Positions 1 through 12,748 of a stretch of 64,000 bases of DNA are shown piece by piece; within the stretch, counting starts at the first letter, position 1, and each line of letters opens with the position of its first letter. The translations under genes were made by a program, and so were the position numbers. Origin of the DNA: Nomia melanderi (Eukaryota > Arthropoda > Insecta > Hymenoptera > Halictidae); the NCBI RefSeq assembly GCF_051020985.1, contig NC_135012.1, positions 13,332,451 to 13,396,450 of the forward strand, read 5' to 3'. Under the pieces are notes generated by a model. The model had not been told where the DNA came from. It saw only the letters and a program-made list of their open reading frames with translations, and searched no databases.

Positions 1-2482
1 GAATTTTTCGATATTGACCGCCTCGGGATCGGCGCGCGGTATCCTCGTCGCGCGCCCGTTTGGCAACGACCGAGGGAACCGGTCGCGTTATCATTTGAAA
101 TGCTCGGTTATTACTTTCTCCGATTGCTCGGGAAACTATCGTCGCTCAATGTCGGTTGAAAAATTTCCCTGATAGTCTGGATGCTCGTATACTCCGCGCT
201 GGAAGCGTCGAATCGGTCTCGTTTAATTTAAGAGTCGAAGGGACTCTCTTTAATGGCAGCCTATTTTTACCTCGCCGGTTGCACGTCCCGTACCGGCGCG
301 ATTGTTAGCCAGTCCAAGTTTTTTCGACTTGGAAAGCAGCTGGGGAACGTGTTAAAAGGTCCCGAGGCGTCGCGTCGCGTGGGACAGCTTGCTATTCGTC
401 GACGTAGTCGAATAGGAATAACAGTTACTCTGTCGCTTAGAAATATGGTATGCTCCGGAGGTGTCGATTGCCTAGCGAACCAGACAAATTCTTCGCGATT
501 TTCCCATGCCATACTCGCTGCTCGAATAACGTTCGCAGCGCCAGCCGGTATCGGAATACCAATTAGTAGCGGTGATAAAGATCGTGATCGTCCCGTAGGA
601 TCTCCTCGAGTTGGTACCTCGAATCGAATAGCACCTCATCGCCCCTCTATCGATCTGGCATTCGAATACGCACCTTCTTTTTCTCCGTGAAACGGCGCGG
701 TTCGTTTTCTCTTGTTCGTTTTCCTGTATATAGCTGAAAATTGAGACATCGCGCGATATCTATCATTCGATCTCCGAGCGGCGTGATCGACGGAGGACTC
801 GCAAATAAATGATTCAGCAGCTTGGGCCTTATATAGATCCCGTCGGGCAGACGATTCGATCAGCCGTATGTATTATTCTTCGAGGAAGCGGCCGATCTTT
901 AGTCACGGTCGCTGCTCGGAATCGTCTCGATTCTATTGCCTTTAAACGATCCCCGGGATCGTGTTAAGCGGCGAACAATGGAACGACCTATAGAAGATCA
1001 CACTTTCCGAAACCTTTTCGCTGCCAGCCGCGGTCATTTGAACAATTGGAACCGTTTGCACGTGTTTTCCGTGCATCTCCCGGCGATCTCCGAAAATTCA
1101 GAGCTCTCCTTATGGTCGCGAACTACACAGAAGTCGGCGACTGGTACTGGTTTTACATGGCTTTTCAATTAGTCATTAATCCTTGCGCGGGGTTCAATGT
1201 AAATGGGACCGTTATACTGTCGTCCCGCATACGGGCCGAGTCTCTCTCCACGTGAAACAGATAAACTGCCCGGCAAGAATCGTTGCATCGAGCAATCGAT
1301 TTTCCTCGGTTGTCCATTCGATCGCTCAACCTTTTTCTCAATCTTAACCACTTGTCTCGTTGTGCCGATCACGTTAGTCTCCCGATGAGAATTGTGAATG
1401 GAAGTTGACTAATGTAAACGTCCTTATATTCGTTTCAATTAAAAGTAATTGCTAATCACGAATTACTATCGATTATATTTAGAGTAAGCGCGGACGCGGG
1501 ACAGTCGTAGGATCGTTTTTCCTTTCGAATCGATTATTAACGATCAAAGGGTTCCGTTCAACTAGAATCAATTACAGAAGCAGTCGTGGCGCAAGAAGTT
1601 AAAGACTCGCTGGAAGACCAGTTACCTCTGTACCGCAATATAAAACAAATTTCTCAGTGGAATCGGCCACGTTGCAGGCTCCGTTGTAACGTCACGTTAT
1701 AGGGGTGAAACGAGACTGTAAACTGGCGTTTGACCAAGGAAGCGGTAACCAGCCAGACCTCGCTTACATTTCAATTAGCCGGGAGATTATAAGCGCCGCG
1801 GCAGCGTACGATAATCGACGCGTCTCGATGAACAAACCGCCGCGTTACGTGCAGCTCGTCTGTTCGCCGGGGCTCGCTTGAACGCGCGACGCGCATGTTC
1901 ACGCCTACCTATGCACCGGTGCACCGAATTTCCGAGTATTATCCTTTTGGCTAGCACGCGTCGCGCGTAGCTATGCGACTCGCTAGATTCGTTCCAGCTC
2001 CGCGTCTCATAACTTCTGCCTCGCGAATGCGTGAAAAATACAGCAACGTCGTCGGTGCTTGGCGCGGACAAAACGATTATATCACGCCGACCGCGATATC
2101 TCGATACACCATCGAGAAACTAGACGCGAAAACCGACCGCTTCTCTCGAATGGTCGGCCTATCGGACGTTAATGCCTAATCCGAAATTTATTGCGAATAC
2201 ATAACCGATAATTACCGATACCAAACGAGCTATCCGCGGCCGCGCGAAACCAGAAGCACAGTTTACGATCCCGCGCGCGAGTGTCCCGGTAAGGACGCGC
2301 GCGCATCGGGCACCGTTTCATTGCTATTCAGAAAAGTTCTCCTCCGTTTCGTCGCCGACGGTAATTGCCGAGCTGGCATCCCGCGCAACATCGAAGGGGA
2401 AAGTAAAAAATCGAGCCGGGTTGCGTAACACCGGCATCGATGAAGAGTTGCGCGCGGTTGAGTTACGCGGACAGCGGGAAGA

Positions 2483-2529
2483 AGAAGAAGCGGTCGAAGA
2501 AGCGGTCGAAGAAGCGGTCGAAGAAGCGG
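2483..2529. repeat. 12-bp tandem repeat
   Basis: About four copies of GAAGAAGCGGTC occur in tandem, followed by a purine-rich run. On the plus strand it would read as Lys-Arg-Ser-Lys repeats, but no supported gene surrounds it, so it is best treated as a minisatellite. Confidence 0.85.
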
Positions 2530-4449
2530 AGGAAGAGAAGAAAAGGAGAGGAGGGTTTTAATGTTTCCGCGGTCTCCCCGGCCAGGCCGCAATTTGCATA
2601 CGGATGGCTCGACCGCGGCCTACCGCTTCATTAAAAGCGTGTAGAAGACAGGCACCGGGAACTCGATGTTTGCGCGAGACGTTCCAGTTAGGATAGCCCT
2701 ACGACGATGGAACATTCCGGTGCCACGTGATGAAAATTATAGTACGCCTAGGATATTTTCGTCCGTTTGTTTATGGACTCGCGCGGGATCCTCTTATAGC
2801 GCGCGCAAAACCGGACGCGTTTCACCGTTTCTGCTCGCAATTTTGTTACCATTTTACTGGCGTAATCGATCGCTATCGATCGATACAATCGTGCCGGGCT
2901 GTAACTATACCAGCCTGTGCAATTTCGTCTTCTCTATTACTGAATACTTCCTTGATTCACCGGCGTCGTAATCCTGTCCCATTATCGTCGTTGGTGGGAC
3001 ATTCCCCGATCGCGGTACGTTTCGAGGCGCGCCGAACTGGTTTCGCCGACCCGCGAAGATAACTTTAGACAACCGCGCGTTAATGTTACACCGGGAAGCG
3101 CTTTCCGCGACGCGCGAATAGCGCAAGTAGCGCAAAACGAGCTGGCTCCTCCTGTCTGGTGCGCCGCTTCGTCCTTGCGACGCGATACAGCAACACGGCG
3201 AGGTCGTTCTCTCGGTTCGATCGACATTTCTTGATCCTTCGTGATCCTTCGATTTTTTCGCAAAATAAAACAGCTATCGAAATTTCAGTCGATTCGCCGT
3301 TCGGTTGGCGCTTTGCTAAACCGATTTGTCGGTTATTTTCCAAAGAACCCATTACCTGTTCGATCCTAGTAAAAGAAGAAATTCGAAATAGGTTCGTTCG
3401 ACTCGTCTATTAATTCTAGCATTAACTACTGGCAAACTTCCGCGAGATCTCGTCGAACTTAAACACGCCGGCCAAAGATTGCCTTTTCATTTCCCTTGAA
3501 CACGTCCGTTTGTTTGTTTCCGCGAGTAGCCCTCGAACGGTGAAATGATATAACATTGCTGGAAAGTAGCCGCGCAATTAAGACGGCCTCCCGCGTTTAC
3601 AGAAACTTTGATAGCATCTGGACGCTGAATTATCCATAAAACCAGCTCGAAGAAAGGTGTGCCCGTGTACCCGCCGCGCGAAAACGTAATTAAGTGCCCT
3701 ATCCGGCGGCACGGCAGGCCGGATTTCGTGCCGAACGAAATTCCCGGAATCCGCTGCAGCGGCTCGAGACATCGAGAGTAATCCCCCCGGTAGCGGAATC
3801 GAACACGCGACCCGGCGCGGCGCGTTCCGAGGCCCACGTTCCGCGAAACACACGGGACACGCCGCGTTACCGGATCGACGCACGATTTTAGAACTGTTAC
3901 TCGGGCACGTTATCGCGTCGCGGGCCAACCCGTGCGTCGTTCACGAAATTCCGAGCGCCGAAACGAGCCCAGATGGTAATCTACTCCGGAATAGAGATCA
4001 CTGGGTTTCCAGGGCAAAAATGCGATCGGCCGTGCGCAGGAAACGTGCCCTGAACAGTCAGCCGGGTTCTTAGGAAAAAAGGGGATTGCCTTTATCGCTC
4101 GTAATGAGCGAGCTTAATTACTAGCCGAGTCTCCGCGGTTTTACGCCACCGCGTGCTTCGTTTCTCATCGTTATCTTGGCACCGTCGGGGTCAACCCTTC
4201 TGCGTCGCGTTATCCGGTTGGTCGCTTGACGCGACGGTCTCGTCGGGACGTTCGAAAAGAAAAGAGCGCCGAGTCCCGAAGAAGCACTGCCGAGTCTCGG
4301 GTATCGGGTACTTGAAATTAGCACCGAGTACTCTGCGCGTTTAGTATCGAAAGATACACCCCTCGCGATCCCCTTCCGGCTGGTCTTCCTACTTTTTTCC
4401 AGCAGCTTCTTCTGCTTCTGGCTCTTTTCTTCTCTTTCGTCTCCCTCTT

Positions 4450-4480
4450 CCTCCTCCTCCTCCTCCTCCTCCTCCTCCAG
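4450..4480. repeat. CTC trinucleotide microsatellite
   Basis: A run of about nine TCC units lies in non-coding DNA. On the minus strand it would encode poly-Glu inside a 179-aa open frame that has no other protein-like character. Confidence 0.85.
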
Positions 4481-6000
4481 CTCTCCGGTTCTTCTCGTTG
4501 GGAAGCGCGTCGCGGTTACCCAGCTAACTGGCGCAACATCGCAGCAACAAGGAAGTCGCCGTTGTAGTCTCTGGGAATCACCGTTTTCAGGTAACGTCCG
4601 TTCGACGAGGTACGAAGCAGCTCGCGGTCGCGCGTCAGCTATCGAGCTCACGGAATGCACCTAGTATAGGTGGATTGAGTTGTGCGAACGCGTGCACCAG
4701 CTTCCGATAAGTAATCGCGGAAACGGATAACGATCGTGGTAAGAACACCGCGTAATTCCAGAGTGCTCGTTCGCGATTAATAGTTACAGCTGGCAACGAG
4801 TCGCGGCCGGACGTTTCTAGTTCGTCCGATTCAGCTACATTGTTTCGCGATACCGAATCGCGAGACTCGTCGCCTCTGTTCGTGGCCGCCGAGCTTATCT
4901 CGACGTAATTGAGATTTAGGTGGGAACAGGTCGCGGGTTTCTGCAAAGGATTATCGAGAACGCTATTATAACTCCATATAACCGTTGACTTGCGATTCCT
5001 CGTTGCAGATCGCGCGAAACAATTTACCGGTTTCCGAGAGAAATTTCTGTTCAGTGTGATTTCACGTTCGCTTCGGAACGAATAGATCCGAGTTTCGAGT
5101 TTCTTTCGCCTGGGGGTTACTGATTGGCAACAAAACCATAGAATCACGGTACTCGTTAGTTTTTATCGCGGCTCTTAACTGCTCCGCCAATCGGTAATCG
5201 TTAACGGACGCGTCGACAACAGTCCGCCGTTGAGTTTTAACGGCACTCCCGGCCGTCACGATTGAAAGAGACGTTCCGCCGAGAAATTTCACACCCCCTC
5301 GCGTTTTTCGCGCGGAGCGAGGCGCACACAACGGTGTCCTTCTCCGAGGAAACTATTCCGCCGGGCGGCCTTCGGCTTACGTAAACGAAGTGTGCGGCGC
5401 GGTCTTCCAGCGAGTCGTACCTTCCACGTTCGCGTTCGCGTTTACGATTTCGCGGCGCGCGCCAAGTAATTATGACCGCGCGAAGTTTGTTCGCACTCTC
5501 TACCCACCTCGTCGGTCGTCGCGTTGCGCAGGATCCACGGAGGCGGTCGTCTCGAGTTGCAGGCTGATTCGTTCGATGATCCGCCCAGGAAGAACTGGCC
5601 ACCCGTCGCACCTCGAGAGTGCACATCCACCGAGCGCGGGGAAACGCGTCTTCTCTTCGAGTGGAACAACCGTCGTGCACCGAAACGCGCGGAAATCGAG
5701 GGAATTTCCAGAGGAACCGAGCTTTTCGACAGCGAACGCGCGACCACCGGCTCTCGAACTTTGATCCTTTTCCGGGCTCGAACACGCGTCCGCGTTTAAC
5801 GAGTTCACCGACTCCGTGAATCGCGATCTGCTATCAGAATGAAGGCTTTTCTTAAGGCCGTCTCGTACTTATGTCGCTGCCCCCACCTACGGGGCAACGC
5901 GCGGCGAGCTCTCCTCAAGTTCTTGAGCGTTCGAGCCCGAACAACTATGCCCCCCTCTGAACATAGAAAAGGAAATACGTGCCAGGACAGACGACACACT

Positions 6001-6168
6001 TTCGTTCGTCGGTCCGTCGGTTCGTCGGCTCGTCGGCTCGTCGGCTCGTCGGCTCGTCGGCTCGTCGGCTCGTCGTTTCGTTTCGTTTCGTTTCGTTTCG
6101 TTTCGTTTCGTCTCGTCTAGTCTAGTCTCGTCTAGTCTCGTCTAGTCTCGTCTAGTCTCGTCTCGTTG
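6001..6168. repeat. Compound minisatellite, three nested units
   Basis: Three adjoining blocks succeed one another: 8-bp GGCTCGTC units to about 6074, 5-bp GTTTC units to about 6110, then mixed GTCTA and GTCTC units to 6166. The blocks differ by single substitutions, so it looks like one array that evolved stepwise by slippage. Confidence 0.9.
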
Positions 6169-9100
6169 TTTCTTTCGTCGGCTAACTCTCTCGCCCGTTG
6201 CTTCCTCGCGTTCGCGACAACTTTTCCTTCCACCGGAATGATCACCGTGGCGATCTTCTTCGGATTATCTTCTTCTTCAGCCGCCCGGTATTGTAATTCA
6301 CCGACGTTACGAGTCCGCGTTTTATTGTGCAAGAAGCTCTAACAAGATCGTATATTCCCTTCGGAATAAGGCATTAGAGTCGACTTAAGCTGTGTAATAG
6401 AGTAAATGCTACACCGATAGAGCGTCGTTTATAATAATTGTAGTTAGTTTATCGTTAACCGTTCGTTTATCCGTAATAATCGCAGTTACTCGTCGATGGA
6501 ACGCGTTACGTGTGTAATTAACCTGTTGAATCCGTTTCGCGATCGTCGTTTTCTCGCAAGTTCGAGCGACGCGCGGAAAGTGAACGCACCGCCGCGTCGG
6601 CCGAGCTTAATCCTTGGACGATCGGGATCCCTGTACGATCGACTTTAACGACAAAAACGCTGCGTCGTGGGACACATTCCGCGTGACAAAGGGGACGCTT
6701 AGCTCGAGTGAATCCCAAGAAAGTCGGTGTGTTTGTTCCGCGACCGTGGCTAAACAGTATTCGAATCCCGTCCGCACGCACAATAGGGCAGTTTTTGCGA
6801 ATCGGTCGCGCGCGGGCGACTGATCCGCGATCAATGGACAGAATTCAATCAGCCGATTTTTTCCCCCGATCACAGACCTCGCAAAACACCGTCAGCTCGT
6901 TTTTGCCAGAGTGTCGCCGAACCGCTGGCTCCCGCGGGAGTTACGGTCGACGTCGGACCGTTTAACTGTTAACCGGCGATCGGGGATCATTGAATCCGCT
7001 CGATTCCGGTGGCGTTCGGACGTCGCAATTTCCAATGGCGTTCAACAAATATTAAGCTTCGAGTCATTTCGCGAGTGTCCTTCCGATCGGTTCGCCACGC
7101 TAGCGTCGCTCGAGCTTTCGATCCTGGTGTTACTCGACCCGTCTTTTCGCCAGCCATCGAAGCGAACGATAAACGAACCAGCTTCCCATCGTTGTTCCCT
7201 TGAATTTCCTCTCGCCCCGATCGATCGCGTTACGCACGATCCACCGATACTCTTCCTTTCCCCGAGGACTCGGGCCGTGTGATCCGCTGGCAAGCCGGCT
7301 AGGCGCAACATGCGTGTCGCGACCAATTGGACGTCTGTTCGCGTGAGACGATTATTTAGCTGCCCCCGTGACGCCGGATCGAGCGAGTTTCAGCGAAATG
7401 GAACAATGTTGCGCGGCAACGCTTTCTAAATGCGCTTAATCTTCCTTTCGAGCACGTCGAGCGGCCAAGACGGTCGCTTTTTACCGAGGACAATTGCCGG
7501 GAGAGCGACTCGTTAAACACTCATGAGGGCGGCCAGCTAGGATTTTGCATATTACGGCGAGCCACTAACGATGATGATGATGACACGACGATAATGAACC
7601 GCGTATCGATTTCTTCGGTTAGCCAACCGCGATCGCCTTCGCTCTTGGTTTTACGGTCGGCAAATGGAAACCGGGAGAAATCTTTTTCATTCGAATCTCG
7701 GTCTCGTTTTTAGTTTCGTTGCGAGTTTCACAGTCGACGCCGCTGTCCGTTCGTTCGAATGGGTTTTCCGTCGAGTAACGATGTTTCCGAATCGATCGCC
7801 GCCGGTAGCGTCCAAGTTTCAGGAAAAGCCGAGGGACTCTCGGTCTTCCTCGAGCGTGAAGCTTCATGGGTTGATCCTGGCTTTATTTCTTTGACCCACG
7901 CCACTTAGAACGGAATGCGCCACCGCTACGATCCCGCTGAACGTCGAACGACAGATGCCGATCGCAATACCGCGACAACATTCCGCTCCATATCTGCGAT
8001 CTTCTCGGGACGCGATTTTTGAATCGATCGCCTACGATCCCGGATAATGCCGCTTAACCATTGCCACGATTCGTATCGGCCGTAATACGCTCGTTTTTCA
8101 CTCGGAATGCCTCCAAGTTCCCTTTTGCTCTGCAACCTGTCAACCTCACCGCGTCGACGTCGCGGTTCCGCTTTTGCCGGTGAATCGCAACGTTCGATCG
8201 CTTCGCAGCGAGGCTTCTCCTCTTCTCCAAACAAATTATACCTGGCATGAATGAAGTTTCTTCTCTTCCGCGCGCGTTACGCCAGCCATGAATCAAGTTC
8301 CCCGGAGGATTTCAGAAACTTCTTCGATGGCTGTTCTCGTTAAAGGGACGAGTTCTCTTCTTTCGCCTCGAATTGCTCTCTTTCGCCTGCTTCGGTACGC
8401 GGGTAGAGTAAAATGCGCAGTGTTGCACTGCAGAAACTGTGACGCGGAAAAGTACTTTAAAGGGTTCATTCCTGGAACGCGCGGCTGTCACTTTCTTAAC
8501 CCTTCGGCGGCGAAACTAATCGACCGATTTCATCCTTTTTAACGCAACTATTACCAACGAATAGTAAATGTATAAATGCTTAATTCTTAATGCTTAATTC
8601 ACTTAGCATTTTATAATACCCTGGAATTACGAGCGAGTATAATTAACGCCTGAGCCCGTAGCCGGTACTGGCTTTCATGGTACGCACCGTGCGCGTCCAT
8701 TAAACGACAGGCGATGATCGATCACCGCGGCCGAAGTAACGAAAGCATTGCGCGAAACTTTTCCCTTTCGAAACCTCGTTCCCCTCCGATTACCCGGCGA
8801 AGTTTATTACCCTTTTTCCCGGCGCGCGGTATGCAAATGGCTCGCGCGGGAGAGAGGTCGTATTATTCGGCTCGGCTCGCGGTCTCGTCGAAAGGGATAA
8901 GAACGGGAGAATGCGTTTAACGTGTGACTGACGGTTCGTGGCTCGCGCGCGTGTTCCCTTTCGCGTCGTTTTATTCACCGTTTTCTCGGTGAGAAGCCGT
9001 GTTTACATCGCGTCCGCGAGATTAACAGCATTAGCCGTGTCGACGCGCGGCCTTTAATTACCGGTTTCGAGTGTAATTGACAGCGGCGCGGTCGCTAATC

Positions 9101-11913
9101 GATTTTCGCCGGTTGCTTGTTTAATCCCGACGAACGAGCGCACTCGCGCGACACGAACGTCCCGGCGGAAGACGAATTACCCGACAGCTGCCACCGTTTT
9201 AGATTTCGCGCGGAGATTGCGCGGCAGCCTGTCATTTTCTCGATAATGGGAAACGTTAATTAATAACGTCGCGTGCGCGCGATCAGCCGCGACACCTATC
9301 GATAAATCTGTATTCCGCGGGCGCACGAACGTCGCTCGTTCGCCGGGAACAAGCGTTTATCAGCGGCCCCTTTATCTGCTTCCCGCGGCGTCGTCGAACG
9401 GGACACCGTCGCGCTGAAACGGAAGCGAATCGTGAAACGCCGAGCGGGTCCTGTCCGGCGGACAAGGAAGATTTCTTTCGCCCGTCCTGTCGGCCCTGTT
9501 TCCGTGTAGATCACCGAGTTCCATTAACAGGTGACTCTCCGGTCCGTATCAATTAGAAGATTAAACGATCCGGTGCGGCGAGCCGCGTTTACGAGTCGCC
9601 GGTCCCCGGTTTTATAGAAATTTACGATTGCGCGACCGCGCCGTTGACGCGGCGCAAAGAAGCCGGCCGGAAGTGCTCAAAGTTTTAGGGTGAAAATACG
9701 AGCCGGCCGCGCTCCGTTTTTTCAGCCGACTCCTAAAAGGATAACAGGGGGACAGTTAAGATAGGATCGATATAAATTGCCGTTTACGGATGAAAGCGCC
9801 GCGCGTATTCTATGGACACGGTAATGATACGAGAAGCGCTGGCTAACATTAGAATTAGTCTTTACGACAAATAAGACGGCCGCCAGCAATGCGAGTAAGA
9901 TGTTAATTGGACCAGTCTCGGTGACGTTTCGCTTCCTGCTGCGGCTGCCTGTAGCCCGCGCGCGCTTCGGGCCCGGAGCGCCGACGAGCTTTTGTGGGAA
10001 TCTTCCGGCTTCCACGGGTCGACCCGAATCGCCGTGCGAAACCACGGCCAACGGAGATACTCTGTTCAACGTCGAGGAAAGAATGGGGCCGCCTAAATCA
10101 GTGGTGCTTTATCTTTTTTTTTTGCGATCGCCGAAACAAAGACGAACAATCCGGTCTCGTGGCGCGAGGAAAATCTCGTGAAACGATAGGAATTAAATTG
10201 CTCTTTATTCTTCTTCATTGCAATCATCTCATTGCAGTTGAACCATCATCGAAACTTCATTATTACTTTGTCAATTGTCCGTTAGAGAGCAGAATCAAGC
10301 CGACACGGGTTAAGAACCGCTGGTCTAGACGATACGATCGCTCCTCTAAATTAGATCGCCTCTCGGTCCTCTTAAAATAGGGAATAAAAGAGAAAGGAGA
10401 CTGAAACGTTCGCTCCTCCGAATCGTACATCTGGGTTATAGTCTTAAGAACGTTCCGTTTTCTATTCCTTTTTTCTCCCGCTTTTTGCGCTTATCGCGTT
10501 CCAGTCCGCTCTCGCTTCATCCTTATTTCCCCGAGCATATTTTACTTTCCGTTACAAAGATGTACCGGCGCGGCATGCGCGATGAAGACGGCATCGTTAT
10601 TATTATCATTACGTCCCAGGCACGACGAGCAGTCGAAAAAGGTAAAAGGCGCGCGCGTCGAAAGAACGTCAATCCTGGAAACGCTCCGGATAACAGTCAA
10701 AAAAGCAACGGCGATGCCTCTCGGACCCGGACGCGTTCTCGCCGGGCGTAATCCATAAATGTGGAAAATATACACCCGGAAAATTGCTACCTTCCTGAAA
10801 GAGAAAATACTGTATCGCCGTGCGCGCGCTCGAAACTCTATCAGTGAATCTGCATTGATTTAGTACCGCGTAAGTACCGTGATTACACGACGAACAGTTT
10901 CTTTGGACGTGTCCGGGGCCGTAACCGAGTCCTGCATTGTAGGGCCCAGCGACCACGCAACTTTTCCTAATTATGGGAATGACCGACGGACGCGGCGGAA
11001 AACCCGCCAGCGTCCGATCGACGAAATTCGAATCGAACACGGGCCAGTCTATCGATCTCCCGTTAAAATCCAAAGCTGAGCGGGCATCATTTAATTATTC
11101 GCCGAGGGATTACTGTGCAGTCTTCTTCTTCATTAACATTTAATACCGGTATTAACTCGAATCCACGTTATCGCAGTAACTCGCAGGATATCACGGCAAG
11201 TTCCTAAGCCAGTGGTTCGGAAGCGCCATCGAATTCAGAGCGTTCGCAGCGGTCCCGAAAACCGTTAATTAGACTGTCGCCTCTAAGACGTTCTCCGGCC
11301 ACGAAAGCCAACTGAAAAACGGTACCGTGCAAGATAATCAGCGGAGCTAATGGTAAAAAGTGGAAATATAAACGTTCCGCCGGTTCAGCGTTCCCGAGCG
11401 GCGCGAATCTGCCGGGCGATCTGCTGATTTTTTCGCGGCGAAAGGTGGCGGCCGGACCGGACCACTTTTCCCCCGGGGTCAGCCGTCTTTGCCCCCGGGT
11501 GCACCGTCGTCGACGATATCCAGTTCGACGCTTAAAAAATGCTCACGTTCGCGAGCGCGCGTGCAGGCCGCGCGCGGCGGATTCCACGCGTCGCCGGAGA
11601 AACAGGAGCACCGGCCGCCACGCGTTATAAATATTGATCGTGCGTGCGAAGTCTGCCCGCTCGAATTATCTCGGGCATCACGGGGATCGATCAGGTTTGT
11701 TAATCACGTTCCTTCCCGCCGACAGGTAGCCGGTGCTGACCACTCTACCCTGCCCGGGCAGCGTTCCGTGCCACCTGTGCCCCGGGCCGGTGCACGCTCG
11801 CCTCTCTTTCTTCCATTTCTCTCGGCCTCCGTCCCCGACTTTCTTGACGGAACAGCTCTCCCGCGGCTTCTGCGTCCTTCTCCTTCCCGCCGCGCGGTCC
11901 GAGCCACAGAAAA

Positions 11914-11940
11914 CGAGACGAGACGAGACGAGACGAGATT
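11914..11940. repeat. GAGAC pentanucleotide microsatellite
   Basis: About five tandem GAGAC units. This is the reverse complement of the GTCTC unit in the compound array near 6.1 kb. Confidence 0.85.
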
Positions 11941-12706
11941 CCTTAATTAAGTTCTTGCAAATCCGCGATGTCCCTACTGCTCGGCGAATGGGGTTCCGTC
12001 GCGACTCGTTGAACGGTGCCCGCGACGTGGCCAGGTCGAGAGGTCCCTCGCGAGATGTTAATCGGAAGCGTTTGCGCCTCGCACGGGAACCAAATGCTGC
12101 CCTAACAGATCGCTGGAATTTCCCTTTTAGATGGCACGTGGACAGTGGAGGTACGGTCGACTTCGGTAACCCGAACCTCGATCACTCGGGCACCTGTGGA
12201 ATCCGAGTCCCTATCGGTCGAGCGAACCTCTATAATTCGAACTCCCGTACCTCGGAAACCGCTCCGAATCCTAACGTTCCTCTATTCCCCACTGCTCGGC
12301 TGTAAAGCTGCAACTCGAGATGGAAAAACTTTGTTACGCGAATCATTCGCCTCGAGTGCAGAACGCATTTCACCTCCATAACTCAACGAGACGAAACCTC
12401 CGCGGCCCGAACAGTTTGAAGGGAAAATAGCTGCATAACTCGCGATCCGACTTATCAAGATTCGATGCATTCGAGGGGAGCGTCTGACTGTGAAATCTCC
12501 CTGGAGGACATTCAGCTTCCTGGCTACGGGCTGGGGTAGTCGGGACGGAGGACTCGCGAAACCGAGTCCTGGACGATGAGAAAGTTCCTGCGGAACCAAT
12601 TACTCAAAAGCAACCATTTCCCCGGCAGCGGACCGTTAATTGGACAGCGCGGGCAATATTTCTTTCGTACGATTTTGCTTTCGTGAGAATATGCATCTCG
12701 GCTCCA

Positions 12707-12737
<31 letters not shown>

Positions 12738-12748
12738 TTCCCTTTCTC
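12707..12748. repeat. CT dinucleotide microsatellite
   Basis: A nearly pure CT run with a few T interruptions. It creates Ser-Leu repeats in open frames that are not genes. Confidence 0.9.

Noticed and set aside
4121..5808. Several overlapping 90-182-aa frames on both strands
   Set aside because: All six frames are open by turns because the DNA is CpG-rich. They are Arg/Ser-rich, with no domain, splice logic or family likeness.
8493..8540. TTAACCCTTCGGCGGCG resembling a MITE end
   Set aside because: No matching inverted end within several hundred bases; only the first eight bases agree with the real MITE.
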